Of a DNA stretch of 64,000 bases, positions 43,827-56,391 are shown piece by piece (position 1 is the stretch's first letter; each line of letters begins with the position of its first letter). Under the pieces are notes generated by a model. It ran no database searches and was not told the origin of the DNA. It saw only the letters and a list, made by a program, of their open reading frames with translations. The DNA lies in assembly GCA_003991915.1 (NCBI GenBank), contig RQTK01000006.1, forward strand, positions 231,520 to 295,519, in the 5' to 3' direction. A program made the translations under genes and the position numbers. This DNA comes from Elysia chlorotica. Taxonomy: Eukaryota; Mollusca; Gastropoda; Plakobranchidae.

Positions 43827-44612
43827 CTCTTCTTCTTCTTCTTCTTGAAAAAATGTGTCTTAAAAAACCGTCAACGGATCAAACTAAGCGCAGCGCTTAA
43901 CTTGCTGCCACGGAATATTTTGACGTACGTTGGCGCACGTTACGGATGAACACGGGTCGGATTTACTACTAACGGTTTTTATAGTACATGAATTCCTCTA
44001 TCAAGTAGATAGAACGGACTAACGCGGGTGATGGATGTACTCGCGGGGGCCTTAACTAAGTGTGGATTCAGATTTTTCTTCTTCCAAAAAAAAAAAAAGA
44101 AAAAAAGAATGATGCTGATCGATAGAACAAATTCTGGTTATATACATTGTTAATTATAATCTCGCTCTACCCAAAGATCATAATACAGGCATTGGATATC
44201 AACGTATGCAATCAATGCCGACTGACCGGCCGGGTTTCCGTGTCCCCCTCCCCCCAACCCGAGTGAAAAACACATCACGTCATGTGCGCATGTCGGTCAA
44301 TGTTTGCATCCTTGACCTCAGACCGTGGTGCTACATTACCTTCATTCTCAGGTCAATCTTGTAATACCATACCAAGGTGCTCTTTTTTGGCCAAATTAAA
44401 GAAATAAATATTCACGGTTAAAACAGTAATAAACTAAGGTTTTAAATTGCATATTCTAAAAAAATCAACTTTTAATTAAATTATTGAAAAATATGTACCA
44501 CTTTATGCGAAATAAACAAATCATTAAAGATATATTTTCTAATTCTACAAAAAATATTTCTTACGATCCCCTCTTTAGAAAACTGTGCAACTTGGCTTCT
44601 TTCTCTTCTCAG

Positions 44613-44678
44613 CTGGGTGACATGGGGTTGGCTGAAAAGTGGATCACAGATCTAACCACAAGCCTGATGCAGCTGTGA
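44613..44678 (+). CDS. possible orphan terminal exon
   Basis: A strong acceptor ('cttctttctcttctcag') is followed by 21 codons and a TGA. The peptide begins 'LGDMGLAEKWITDL' and ends 'TTSLMQL', unlike the low-complexity frames nearby. No other exon of the gene is visible, and the family is not recognised. It could be the last exon of a gene whose other exons are unseen, or chance. Confidence 0.25.
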   Translation: MGDMGLAEKWITDLTTSLMQL

Positions 44679-45130
44679 AGAACTTGTTTTGTACTCGATC
44701 TACATTGTATTAATGTGTCTCTGCAAATGGTTTGATCTGGATGGACTAGATCTAGTTGTATCTAACGACATTTTTGATTCTTCTTGATGTAAGTACTTTT
44801 AATAGTTGCGTTTAATGTCTGGGCTCTCGCCATCGAAGCTCGGGTGAAGGCGAGTGTAAGATAGATCTAGATATAGAAATACAGATCAGACTATAATGTA
44901 GATTCTAGATCTAGAAGTAGAATCTAGATATAGATCTACATTATCGTGTCTTTCCTGTTTGCACTCGCTCTCATCTTTGTCACCTAACCGAACGGTGATG
45001 TGATCTAGATCTAGATCTAGATCTAAACATAGATTATTTTTTCTAATCTTTGCATTCTAATTATTTTCAATGGCTAATATTTTAGTCCATACCGTACATC
45101 TAGAAATTCAGATCTAGATATAGGCCCTAG

Positions 45131-45270
45131 GTGGAAGTGGCTATTTTACCACAAAATGTATTCCTGAGGCCGCAGAACAAATAGCCAAAAGGCTATTCCT
45201 CTGGCAGCCTTGGGCTGAAATTGCTTTGTGGTTCAACTATTGGTTATGACAGCTGTCATCTCAGTTGGAG
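45131..45270 (+). repeat. inverted repeat 2, left arm
   Basis: 'gtggaagtggctattt' through 'caaatagccaaaaggctatt' to 'acagctgtcatctcagttgg' matches the reverse complement of 45617-45740. Confidence 0.75.
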
Positions 45271-45616
45271 ATCATTATTATCACAACCACCAAACACTAC
45301 CATCGTCATCTTCGTCCTTGTCGTCAATGTCATCATCATCGTTATCATGATCATAACCACCACCGCAGTGATCAGTCATCCCCAGTATTTCTAATAATGA
45401 TAATATATTAGGTTTAATAATAAAACAGAAATAATAATAATGATAATAATAATTTAACAATGCATGCAGTTTTTACTGGTACGGTAAGTGTGTCGACACA
45501 TACACACACACACACACACACACAAGTCAACAGCTACAAAGTGTACTTTTAAACATCCCAATAAAAATGCTGTGATTTTGGTACCACCTTCAGATTTATG
45601 TACCTCACAATTATAG

Positions 45617-45740
45617 CTTCAATTGAGACAGCTGTCACAGCCAACAGATGTATCAGGAAGCAACTCCAACCCAAGGCTGCCGGAGGGATAGCCTTTTGGC
45701 TATTTGTCCGGCTACCGAACAAATAGCCACTTCCAATCTA
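45617..45740 (-). repeat. inverted repeat 2, right arm
   Basis: Read on the minus strand: 'ggaagtggctatttgttcgg', 'aaatagccaaaaggctatcc', 'ggcagccttggg', 'gacagctgtctcaattg'. The spacer of about 350 bp has (CA)n and (ATA)n tracts. AGATCT-rich sequence lies just outside. Confidence 0.75.
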
Positions 45741-45959
45741 GAATATGGATCTAAATCTAGGGGCTGTAAGTACGTCGCGGAAGCTTTCGACTCATTGTAA
45801 GCCTTCTTATTTTCATTCTTACCAATTCTAAGCATCCACGACGTTGTACTTGCAGCCCTCGAGTCCAGATAAGCATACGCTAGATCTAATTGGCTGAGTC
45901 TATGCAGGCTATAGGTCTGCAGATAAGGCCAAGTGTTTCTGTCCAATATTGTAGTGTTT

Positions 45960-48240
45960 CTGTCTGAATAATGTCAATGATAAAAATGTTGTGTATAGAA
46001 TTATTTTATTCAACTTAGTAAGTAGTCTTACTTTAGACCTAACAAATGTTAAATTATGAGAAAGCTTGGTTTCATTCGATGGTCAGACCAAAGAATTTGA
46101 TTTGAACAAAAATGCTTAAATATAGATCTAGTGTGTATAGCAAAATGTGGACGAAAACACTGCATGTAGTGTGTATACCAAATTTGACCAAAAATCAGTA
46201 TATTAATTTTATTATGATAAAATGGCAGAAACCTTATCTCTATTACCAGCATAATATTTTTCATGACTATTCTTCTTCACCTTTACACATGATTCAAGGC
46301 CTATTCATTGTGTGCGCACTATTTTGGGATATTTTTTTAATTTTATAAGAAATCAAAGCTTTGGTATTTATTAATTTGAAATGAAAGGTGTGTAGATTGG
46401 TGCAAAGATCATGCTAGCACAGGCACTTGGCAATGCTTATTGCTCTCAACATGCGTGTGGCATAAAGAAAAAAGGTTCAATCCTACATGTATTGATGAAT
46501 GTTGCAAGTGTTTACCTGAGTTGTTTTTCCAAAACCAGTCTAGAACTGAATTATGAATAAGCATGTCGTTTTCTTTATTTATTTTGATGATATCTTTAAA
46601 TGATAAGTCTTTAATATGTACTAATGTATGTACTTATTTTATGGATTAAGAATGCCAGTTCTTAGATTAATGCACTTATATATTATTTTTCTGGGCAGGG
46701 GTGGGTGGAAATGAGGGATAAAATCAATTGCTCACAAAGTTACGCATTTTGTTAAAAGATTTGCAACTTTTTTTTTTCAAAAAGAGAACAAATGATGCCG
46801 TTAAAATGAATGTAATTTAGTATTTAAAAGTCAGTTTAATTAAGTTTTGTTGCTTATATTAAGTAGTTTTGTTGTTGTTGTAAAACAGGAAATTGCGTAA
46901 ATATGTGCTAAATCAAGTAAAACTGTTGTGCTTTTATCTCTTTTTTTGGGGGGGAGGGGGGGGGGGTGAAAAAAGGAATATGACTATCAATGAACTCTGG
47001 AATTTTCTTTGTTACCAACAGATCATTTTTTGCCTGTTGCCAAATGAGCTTCAATTTTAACAATTAACACTTATGAAGTCAAGTGGATAATTTCAATAGA
47101 CATGCTCTTACTTCCCTGATAAATTCGGTTTTGGCACTCAATAATTTATTAATTATGATGAAGCCGATATCTTGATATCTTACAATTATTTAACCATCGA
47201 GCCAGAAACAAGAACAGTAAGCTAATTAAGGGTAAACCTTTGTAATTTTGATGCTACATGATTCAGTTCTAAAATCAAACGTGTCTCTGAAAACTACTGC
47301 TTGTTGCGAAATATACTTTCATTATATTCCTTTCATTGAATTATTAATTCAGGGACAATATTGTGATATAAATTCTTGCAAACATTTCACCTTATTTATA
47401 GCCTCTAATATGGCTCAGGATGAAGGCTTCCTAAAGCCTTAGTGAGCATTTTATTAAAATCAAATACTGAATTGCATATGAAGAAAAACCATTCTAACAT
47501 TCTTATCGTCCCCAAAAGGAATTAACCCGGAGCGAGTGAATGTAAACCCGATCAAAGATAGTAAGCATGCAGTCTGAGTAACTTCCATGTGATGGCAAAA
47601 CAGTTGATTTATTTGTAAACATTTTTCAAGCTATATAATTTGGCTAGACATAATTGATGGGTTTAAAATCACTCCCGGCCTAATTTAGCTGACAAGTAAA
47701 TATTATGACCACACCTGTAACATGACGTATGACACATTCTTTATACAGGTAATCTTATCTTAATTATAATTATTTAATGACAGATGGGGACCAATGTCCT
47801 GTTATGGTGTCCTCGCCTGTTTGGACTGCACGTAATTGTCTGAAACATGACTTTTGTATTAGTCCCTGGAACACTTCCACGGGATGTCTTAGTTGCTGAC
47901 GATGCTGAAGTCAAACCCGTTTTTTGTGTGATAGTAATGATAGAATAGCTCATTTCGCCCAGCCACAAGCAACAATGTATGCTTGCTTAGTAAATATTTA
48001 GATTTCTACTATATCTGGATCACTGTCATAATAATACATACGTATTTGGATCACTCGTTGTGAACTCCAATTGTCCTAGATGGCGTTGTGCGACGCTAAC
48101 CGACAGCAACGTGCAATAGCGGCTTACATTTTATTGTTTCCAGTTCAAAGTTTAATGTCCGAGCAATTGGCCAAGCAACACCACGTGACAGTGTAGTGGT
48201 GACACTTATGATCTTTCCTTTTTCCTAAAGATGTCATTGT
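45960..48240 (+). other. intergenic, no gene seen
   Basis: AT-rich. There are T- and G-runs near 46950. A diverged SINE-like piece may lie near 47800 on the evidence of 'ggtgtcctcgcctgt'. Confidence 0.35.
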
Positions 48241-48269
48241 AGGCTTGATTACTATATCAGACAGTCAAG

Positions 48270-49162
48270 GTGGTGCTAATCTTGCGTTTAGATGGTTCAG
48301 CCTTTAAAGTTACATTAAAAGCTGGTTATGGTTCAAGCATACAATTACCAGATGGCACCCTTGAAGACCTATCAAATGCCTGTGGGGAAATTTGTTCAAA
48401 TTTCGAGGCAGAATCTGTAGCAATAGAAGCCTCACTCCACTACCTATTTTCGATCAAGCCTGAAAGATTAACTAATGTCGTTGTTTTCTCTGATGCTAAA
48501 TCTGTCCTGCAAGCTGTTGAAAACTGGCAAACAGAAAACTCGTACATCAAAATTCTTTTAAAAACTATTACAAACTTTCTCACTGCTTATGCTGTCAAAC
48601 TTATACTTCAATGGATACCAGGGCATAATAAACGTTCCAGGAAATGAAATGGAAGACAGACTAGCTAAACAAGGAACAAGATACCCCCAAAGCTCTCAAG
48701 CAACATCCATGGCTAAAGCCAAACAAATTATAAGAAACAACAAGAAAGAGGAATGGCTAAACGAGTTTGCTCTGGGAAAGGCTGGAAGATCTGTCTTTAA
48801 ACACATGCCGACACGCAACCCAAAAGACAGCATTAACCTTCTGAAACGTCAAGAGCAGACGACAATATATCGGCTGAGAACCCAACATTTCCACCCAACT
48901 ACTACATCAATCGTTTACAACCCCCAAAAGAACCGTTCTGCTCCCTCTGCCCCCAAACATACGAAACAGTCGAACATGTCTTATTCAAATGTCCTAAACT
49001 ACAGGACCTTCGCACAAAACTTCTTCCACCTAATTCTACTTTATAAAATACACTGTACTGCGGAAAAGAACAACAAGAAAGGACATATAAATTCTTCATC
49101 ATGTCATCAAGTCGAAGGGCGCAGGCTCAAGTGGCTGCTGGATCGGAAAAGTAACGTAAATT
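48270..49162 (+). mobile_element. LINE 3' end: RNase H domain and C2HC zinc knuckle, frameshifted
   Basis: A first frame (48270-48647) carries an RNase H fold: 'DGSAFKVTLKAGYG' with the first catalytic Asp, 'NFEAESVAIEAS' with the Glu, 'FSDAKSVLQAV' with the second Asp, and 'LQWIPGH'. A +1 shift near 48630 moves into the next frame with 'GNEMEDRLAKQG', giving the last Asp. A further shift near 48915 leads to the knuckle 'CSLCPQTYETVEHVLFKC' (C-x2-C-x9-H-x4-C) and a premature stop. It is typical of the C-terminus of RNase H-bearing non-LTR elements. The 5' part is absent and the copy is dead. Confidence 0.75.
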
Positions 49163-49319
49163 ATGCACGCGATTCTTATGCCAATTGTTCACCTCACTTA
49201 AGATTTTCAGTTGGCATGCCAATTAAAATAGGTCAATTTTCTCTACTTGCTCAAACTCATTATGACATAATCATTATCTTGGGAGTCGTCGTTTTATTAA
49301 TATGAGACTTACCCGCATT

Positions 49320-50150
49320 TTGTTTAGTTTGACACAAGGGAAACAAATTTGCTCTAGATGAAGATCTAATCTACATTAAAAACTATAACAGCAACATAAG
49401 TTTCGCATCCGAGTCACTGAAAGTTATTCATGCAGCACATTTCTTTTTTGTTTGTTTTGTTTTAACGCCAATTCAAATAGGAAGTTATTCTTTTTCACCC
49501 TTCGGCAGTTACCAATGGCATTGATTGGCTAGAATCTGGTTATATTGAGCCGATCCACTCATAGCGTCTCTACAAAAACACACCTCATTACTTCATAGTC
49601 CATTAACTTTTCCCAGATTTACATAAAATATTCCTCGTGCGCGATTGTCGAGCTCTAGGCTGTCCTGGCTGTGTCTCGTCTGTTTTCAACAATTATTCCC
49701 TTTTATAAAAACGCTGGAACCGCGTCCATATGTAGCCATTAAATAATCAACGCGCCTCGCTAGAGTATGCACATGTGTGCTGTGTGCCTGTTCACTCCGC
49801 ATGCACTTGTCTGTTTTCTTTCCTCACTCAACATGCACCCATGTATTGCAGAATTGTTTTGATTCCCACGGTGTAAACAATTATAGTGAGATACTCATCA
49901 TATTACTGACATTACTTTTGAAATAATGGAGTTATGGAAAAATGCCATTCGGTAAGATAGAAACGGGCCCGGTGAAAAGCAAGCAGTCGGTGCCATTTAC
50001 AGAGACTGGGCGAGTTATGATGAAGTTTTAAAGTGCGGAGCACATCAGCGATACGATGGGAAATGGGAACGCCTGGTATGATAGTGTGTCTCATCCCACC
50101 TGGGATTCGTCGAGACACCAGCTGTAGCATACCTGTTATCTATATTTTAT
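49320..50150 (+). other. intergenic, no gene seen
   Basis: No coding or repeat signature recognised. Confidence 0.35.
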
Positions 50151-50271
50151 ATAATGTTGCTTAATGAAGAGAGAGAGAGAGAGAGAGAGAGAGATATTCA
50201 TACATATGCATGTATTAAAATTAATTATCTAATTATCGAGTCGTTTTTTTCCGCGGGGAGGGGTTTTTTTT

Positions 50272-51231
50272 NNNNNNNNNNNNNNNNNNNNNNNNNNNNN
50301 NNNNNNNNNNNNNNNNNNNNNNNNNNNNNNNNNNNNNNNNNNNNNNNNNNNNNNNNNNNNNNNNNNNNNNNNNNNNNNNNNNNNNNNNNNNNNNNNNNNN
50401 NNNNNNNNNNNNNNNNNNNNNNNNNNNNNNNNNNNNNNNNNNNNNNNNNNNNNNNNNNNNNNNNNNNNNNNNNNNNNNNNNNNNNNNNNNNNNNNNNNNN
50501 NNNNNNNNNNNNNNNNNNNNNNNNNNNNNNNNNNNNNNNNNNNNNNNNNNNNNNNNNNNNNNNNNNNNNNNNNNNNNNNNNNNNNNNNNNNNNNNNNNNN
50601 NNNNNNNNNNNNNNNNNNNNNNNNNNNNNNNNNNNNNNNNNNNNNNNNNNNNNNNNNNNNNNNNNNNNNNNNNNNNNNNNNNNNNNNNNNNNNNNNNNNN
50701 NNNNNNNNNNNNNNNNNNNNNNNNNNNNNNNNNNNNNNNNNNNNNNNNNNNNNNNNNNNNNNNNNNNNNNNNNNNNNNNNNNNNNNNNNNNNNNNNNNNN
50801 NNNNNNNNNNNNNNNNNNNNNNNNNNNNNNNNNNNNNNNNNNNNNNNNNNNNNNNNNNNNNNNNNNNNNNNNNNNNNNNNNNNNNNNNNNNNNNNNNNNN
50901 NNNNNNNNNNNNNNNNNNNNNNNNNNNNNNNNNNNNNNNNNNNNNNNNNNNNNNNNNNNNNNNNNNNNNNNNNNNNNNNNNNNNNNNNNNNNNNNNNNNN
51001 NNNNNNNNNNNNNNNNNNNNNNNNNNNNNNNNNNNNNNNNNNNNNNNNNNNNNNNNNNNNNNNNNNNNNNNNNNNNNNNNNNNNNNNNNNNNNNNNNNNN
51101 NNNNNNNNNNNNNNNNNNNNNNNNNNNNNNNNNNNNNNNNNNNNNNNNNNNNNNNNNNNNNNNNNNNNNNNNNNNNNNNNNNNNNNNNNNNNNNNNNNNN
51201 NNNNNNNNNNNNNNNNNNNNNNNNNNNNNNN
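50272..51231. other. assembly gap, 960 undetermined bases
   Basis: Run of N. Long frames reported across it have no meaning. Confidence 0.99.
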
Positions 51232-53160
51232 AACAAAAATAATAATAACTTGCAACGTATCCATTCTTCTGCACTCTTATACAATTCTTGCCTTTTTTGA
51301 TCCCAACATTCTTAACTCTGGTACATGGAATGCGCGAAACGCATTGTTTACGCCTTAAAGGATAAAAAAAAAACAACTCTGGTTCCATGATATTACATAG
51401 GCTGGGAAGGCTCTTTCAGTAAAACAGTGTTTATTTTGGTTTTGATTAGGGCTGGGCTGTCATTAAACTGCATGTTTTTGAAACACCATCCATGAATCTT
51501 TCGTTTTCTAGTTATATTCAAACTGCAGGAACTGAGGAAAGGGATAGCTGGCAGGCTTTCAAGTCTGCGCCTTTTCGAAGTCGACAAGCGATAAAAAGGT
51601 CAGAGATAAAACTGGATTCCGTCTATGTGCGTTTTTGTCAGTATAATTTATGAAGTGTGCAATACATTAGTACACATGTGATTCATGCCGCATCGTCTCT
51701 TTATCGCCTGAAAAGCAGCTTACTGTATAATGAACACAAAAACAATTGTCGGCGTAAAAAAACAAAGAAAAAAACAAAAGAAAATAAAACTTGAAGTTCA
51801 ACAATAAAAGTAAGGAAAACTCGTCCTTATCTTGTTTTCAAGCTGCTCTTTTTTTTATTCGTCTTACAGACACCTTGTTTTTAAAACCTTTATGTATTAT
51901 GTAAAATGTACTTGACACTTACGAAAATGGGGGAAATCAATTATGGTTCAATGTATTATCGATTCCCTTTGTGATATCTCGCCCCTGAACTGCAAACTGT
52001 CGGTTAATCTCCTTATGCAAAGTGAATTATGCACATGACTATCCCATTTGGCAAATTAAGTAATTCAATTGATATCATCTTTTGGAATTATGTACCGGTA
52101 TTCACATTTCTCCACTTTGGGATCAGAGGAACAGTTAGAAAGTGCTGCTGCCATCCACCAATCCCTAACAAACGGTGATGTGGCTTTCCATTTAAATTCA
52201 TACTTCCTGTGATGCACCTATCCGAACCAGCACTCTCGGCGAGATTGTAAGGACAGTTATATAGATACGTATGTCTTTCACAAATTCACCCAGCTTAAAA
52301 TAATTATCACACAGCCATTTTACGTGTCTCATTATAACACGTGCTTATCCAAAATCCAGTTTCAACTTGGAAACTAGATGCTAAGACATCCTTGAACGTG
52401 TCAAAAGGTTTAGAAATGCAATCCATTTCAGCATGAAACGAAGCCGCAGCCGAACGCTATTAATGATTACATAAAAAAGATAATTACAGATGCTAGTGTA
52501 AAAGAGGGAGAGGCACATAGAAAGGAAACTTCACGACAAAGACAAGTGCCTTTTTAAAAGTACACATGTATTGAAGTGCGTGGTTTTAAACGGCGATATA
52601 TTCAAATAAGATGAACTCACGCCGAATTTCAAGCGCTAACCAAGCGACCTTCACCCTCTCCGGTCTCAGTTTACAAGGCGACAGCTGTTACAGACGGCGC
52701 ATCATTGAATATAACCGACAACGCTGTTCCCACTTCCCAGAGTTCGCACACTTTCATCGTGATTATACGAAAACAACTTCAGGACAGTCCTAGACGGCAG
52801 TGGGAACCAAGTGCTTGGTACCTGTGACTTGATCGGTTCTAGTTGGGTCAGTATTCAGTATAAAATAATACGATTGGCTGAGTTGGAAATCTTGGGATCC
52901 CCGTTCTGTCTATGTAGCAGCACGTACAAACTTGTCACTGTCAGAAGTACAGGTATTCTAGAACCCGTTGTAATATAGGACTCCTTTCCCCCTCTAACCC
53001 TTTGGGGGGGGGGGGTAATGCTGGGACAGTGGGAAAGTACTGTACTGCGTGATTAAACAAACTGAGCCATGTCCGTAAGGCTGTGAGTTAATATTATGAT
53101 CTGTCGCCGTATAGCATTCTCCCTGGGAACCTAAGACACTCTAAACCAAAGTGCGAGCGT
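51232..53160 (+). other. intergenic, no gene seen
   Basis: Contains a diverged SINE piece at 52841-52947 and a G-run at 53005. No gene is recognised. Confidence 0.35.
52841..52947 (+). mobile_element. diverged SINE family A piece
   Basis: 'ttgggtcagtattcagtata', 'ggctgagttgg' and 'tagcagcacgta' follow the order of the family A body but with many changes. Confidence 0.4.
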
Positions 53161-53170
53161 TCTTATGGAA

Positions 53171-53174
<4 letters not shown>

Positions 53175-53250
<76 letters not shown>
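53175..53250 (+). repeat. (GT)n-(GA)n microsatellite
   Basis: Short GT run followed by about 33 GA units. A (GT)n run lies at 53337-53360. Confidence 0.95.
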
Positions 53251-53253
<3 letters not shown>

Positions 53254-53539
53254 GACAGACAGGCAGACAGAGATAGATAGCGAGAGAGAGGGATACCATC
53301 GTGTATATACATGTAGTAGAATCAATACATATAACAAGTGTGTGTGTGTGTGTGTGTGTGCGAACCGGCCTCGGCGGCCGGGTCCACTGTCAGATCAGCT
53401 GATGCAGCTATTGAGACACGCTTAACTCAAGTAGTGTCCTGTGTGACCTGTGTCCCGGTGATAACTTCGCTAGCTCATCAGGCTGGCTTGGTTCGCCACA
53501 CAGTGAAAACTGGATGGTGAATAATTGAGACGGAGATTC

Positions 53540-56355
53540 ACAGTTCCTCGAGATAACACGGTGAAATTAGTACGAGAATTTCACGTCAGTGTTTGACATA
53601 CATCTAGTATCGTCTAGTGAGACATAGTCATTTTATGCGTGTTTTAATGCAGTATGTGTACAGCTCATGTGTTGTTTTTTAGAATAGGAACCAGAAACAC
53701 TGCGTAAAGTGAAGCTCCGTACTTAAACGCAAAATGCACTGGCCATAAAAGGATTCTCACAATGACTCACTAACTGGTATGTAAAAGTGTAAAAATAATT
53801 TATGAACATAAAACATGATAATGAAGACAGTGTGAATTGATGTAGGGAAGTAGATTTAGAATCTATAGCTTTCTCCCGCCAATGATAAACATTGTGATTT
53901 TTGTTTTGTGCAGTTCGTGCCATGTATTATGCTAGACAGCATGGTGTAATTTAGACTAGCAATAGTATTATAGACTCTCTGTGTGGCTCTTTGTCTGATC
54001 TGTATCTGGACCAGCGCGAGGCACAACTTACAGCCACACTGTGCAAGTGCGAGACAACCCATGGACACTTTACCTGTGGACCATGATTATGAAACCTGAT
54101 AAAGACGACTTGAATGTTAAAATGTCGTCATTAAGAAATATTCATGAAATGACAGCACGCTTTCTCTAAAGATACATTTAGTATTATGCTGGCTCCAAAA
54201 TCTTTTCTTTGAAAGACGTTCAGTTACAAAAAATCATGCAATTAAAAAATCGATTTAAAAAGAAAAAAGACAAAGACGGTTGAAACAAACGATGTTTTTA
54301 CTATTTTGTCCTCTTCATTCCAAATTCTACACCACACATTTCCAATCCTCTTTTACTGATTTCTCTCAACTCCTTTTTGTTTCTTAAAACACCTGCATCT
54401 AAGTATTTCTGTTTGATATCGACTTGTTAAGGCAGAGTTTTAGCCTCTTCCCCTTAGTTAAAAACACTCTTCCAAACAGAAGCACGTGATTCAGTATTAG
54501 TGAAAGTAAAACGTATCTCTTATGAGCCAAATGAAATTAATATTGTTAAGCTTGCCAAACTCTTACATTCCTGTCGTGGATTTTCGACGATAAGTAAAAA
54601 CATGATGTTCTAATAGTAATATGCCTGCAGGTGAATGAACCAACAACAGCTCTTCCAAATTTCAAACGACGGTGTTTTCTTTCAACTTCAATACACATTA
54701 ATGCTTGTTTTCTCTTTTTCTGTGTCTCCTCTGTTTATCTTTGGTTGTACCTACTTTACCCTCTGTAGTTCCTTCGAACTTTATACGAGCATACAAATTT
54801 TAAATGAACCGATTAAAGACTCTTCGAAGCTAAACTAATTAGAGCTGTCTGTTTCTCAAACTTGCAGTGATATGCCCTGGAGGCAAACAACATAGATCGT
54901 TTATACTTTGTCTTTGATACACCCCAACCTAAGAAAACTTACGTTATTATTCACGAATCTTAAATTACAGTTCACTCTTTACGGAGTTCTTGTTAGAGTT
55001 AGTGTTCAGTAACGGCTATGTTGTGCCCATGCTGTCCAAGACAGTAAATGCAGTATACTTTATACATTAGCTATGGTGTACCGACTACGAAATTCCGGGA
55101 ATACAGAATTATATGGCTCTTTATTTTAATTTACGTGATCTACGAGTGAATTGGTCTTTGCTTAATTCACTTATTCTTTAATAAAGAAAAAAACACAATA
55201 CAACTTAGAAAGTTACAACATCGCCTTAAGCTGTATTTTTGTAACATGTCTTTTATCAGAACCCAGAACCCAAGTATAGAGTGCATATTTTTAATTGCAT
55301 GCAAGCAGCGATTCGGTACCTTGTGGTGAAAATTAGTGTGTGCGTGTGTGTATAATCGTTAACTAAATCTGCGCTGCAGCAAATCCACAGGGTGAAAAAG
55401 CCACAATTTGAACTATTGTCTTATGCATACGCTGAAAAAGGCTCAAAGCTATAAATCTGAACTCTTGGTCTTACCACATGAATAGTAAGCGCCGCATATG
55501 GCTCAAACTCTAAATCTTTAGTTTGTCAGTTTATATCCATTTATCTGTAAACATTGAGGAGCAGGAAGGAACAAATGTCAACCAAATCGTTGTGAAAGCC
55601 AGTTTTTGCTACTGTTTTTGGGAAAGCCTTAAGCGCCTGAAAAAAGGTTCTACAGCAAATACTGTTCTAGTTGCTGGCACTACGTTCAATTATGGAAAAT
55701 CCTGAGCCATCGTCACATACTCAGTGTGTGTATATATATACCTGGTAAATGCATGATAGGTCCCAGGCAAGAAGACATCTAGGAGGGACTACATAATTAT
55801 ACATTCTCGTTAACTACACGTTCATGTTTTGCTACGCTTTTGTTGAATTCAAAATAGACGAGATAAAAGGGATATAAACCAACGAAAATCAGAGCGTTTA
55901 CAATTTATCAACTTCGAATAATGAAGTAAAAAAATGAATGTGTTAAGTGTGATGCTTTTTAAGCAACAAGTTTCTATGTGATTATAAGTGGGCGCGTGAG
56001 AGGTGATGGCTTAAACCATCTAGTGTTTCTACAAACCACTCAATATTTCTCTTGTGTTTGTTTTGGATTTATTGAGAGAGATAGATACCCAGATCTCTAT
56101 TCACATTAAATTTTAGTATCATGGTGTACAACTACTTAAAAACTGTATGTTGTCATGAAGAATTCTATTGAAAGCTTCTGTATTCTTCCTCAGATGCTGA
56201 TGGGTGAATGAGCTCTGGCGTCTTATGACATCCTCTCGATCTGGGTCGTCTAGATCTGCTTAAACAATGGAGAGCGGGTCTGTCCAGAGTACAGTGGCTG
56301 AGAGCTGAGTGACGTCCTACGAAAACTGTTGTTTGTTTTTTGTCCATTTTTTCTC
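53540..56355 (+). other. upstream region of the receptor gene
   Basis: No coding exon recognised. Because the receptor exon starts at an apparent acceptor, an untranslated first exon may lie here. Confidence 0.35.
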
Positions 56356-56391
56356 CAGCGTATTGTGTTATCGCGTTCCATGTTAAGCATC

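Noticed and set aside
50154-51388. Frames of over 340 residues
   Set aside because: They run through a block of undetermined bases.
56329-56391. Upstream ATG at 56329 as the receptor start
   Set aside because: It falls inside the pyrimidine tract of an apparent splice acceptor and would add a Phe-rich stretch of untypical sequence.
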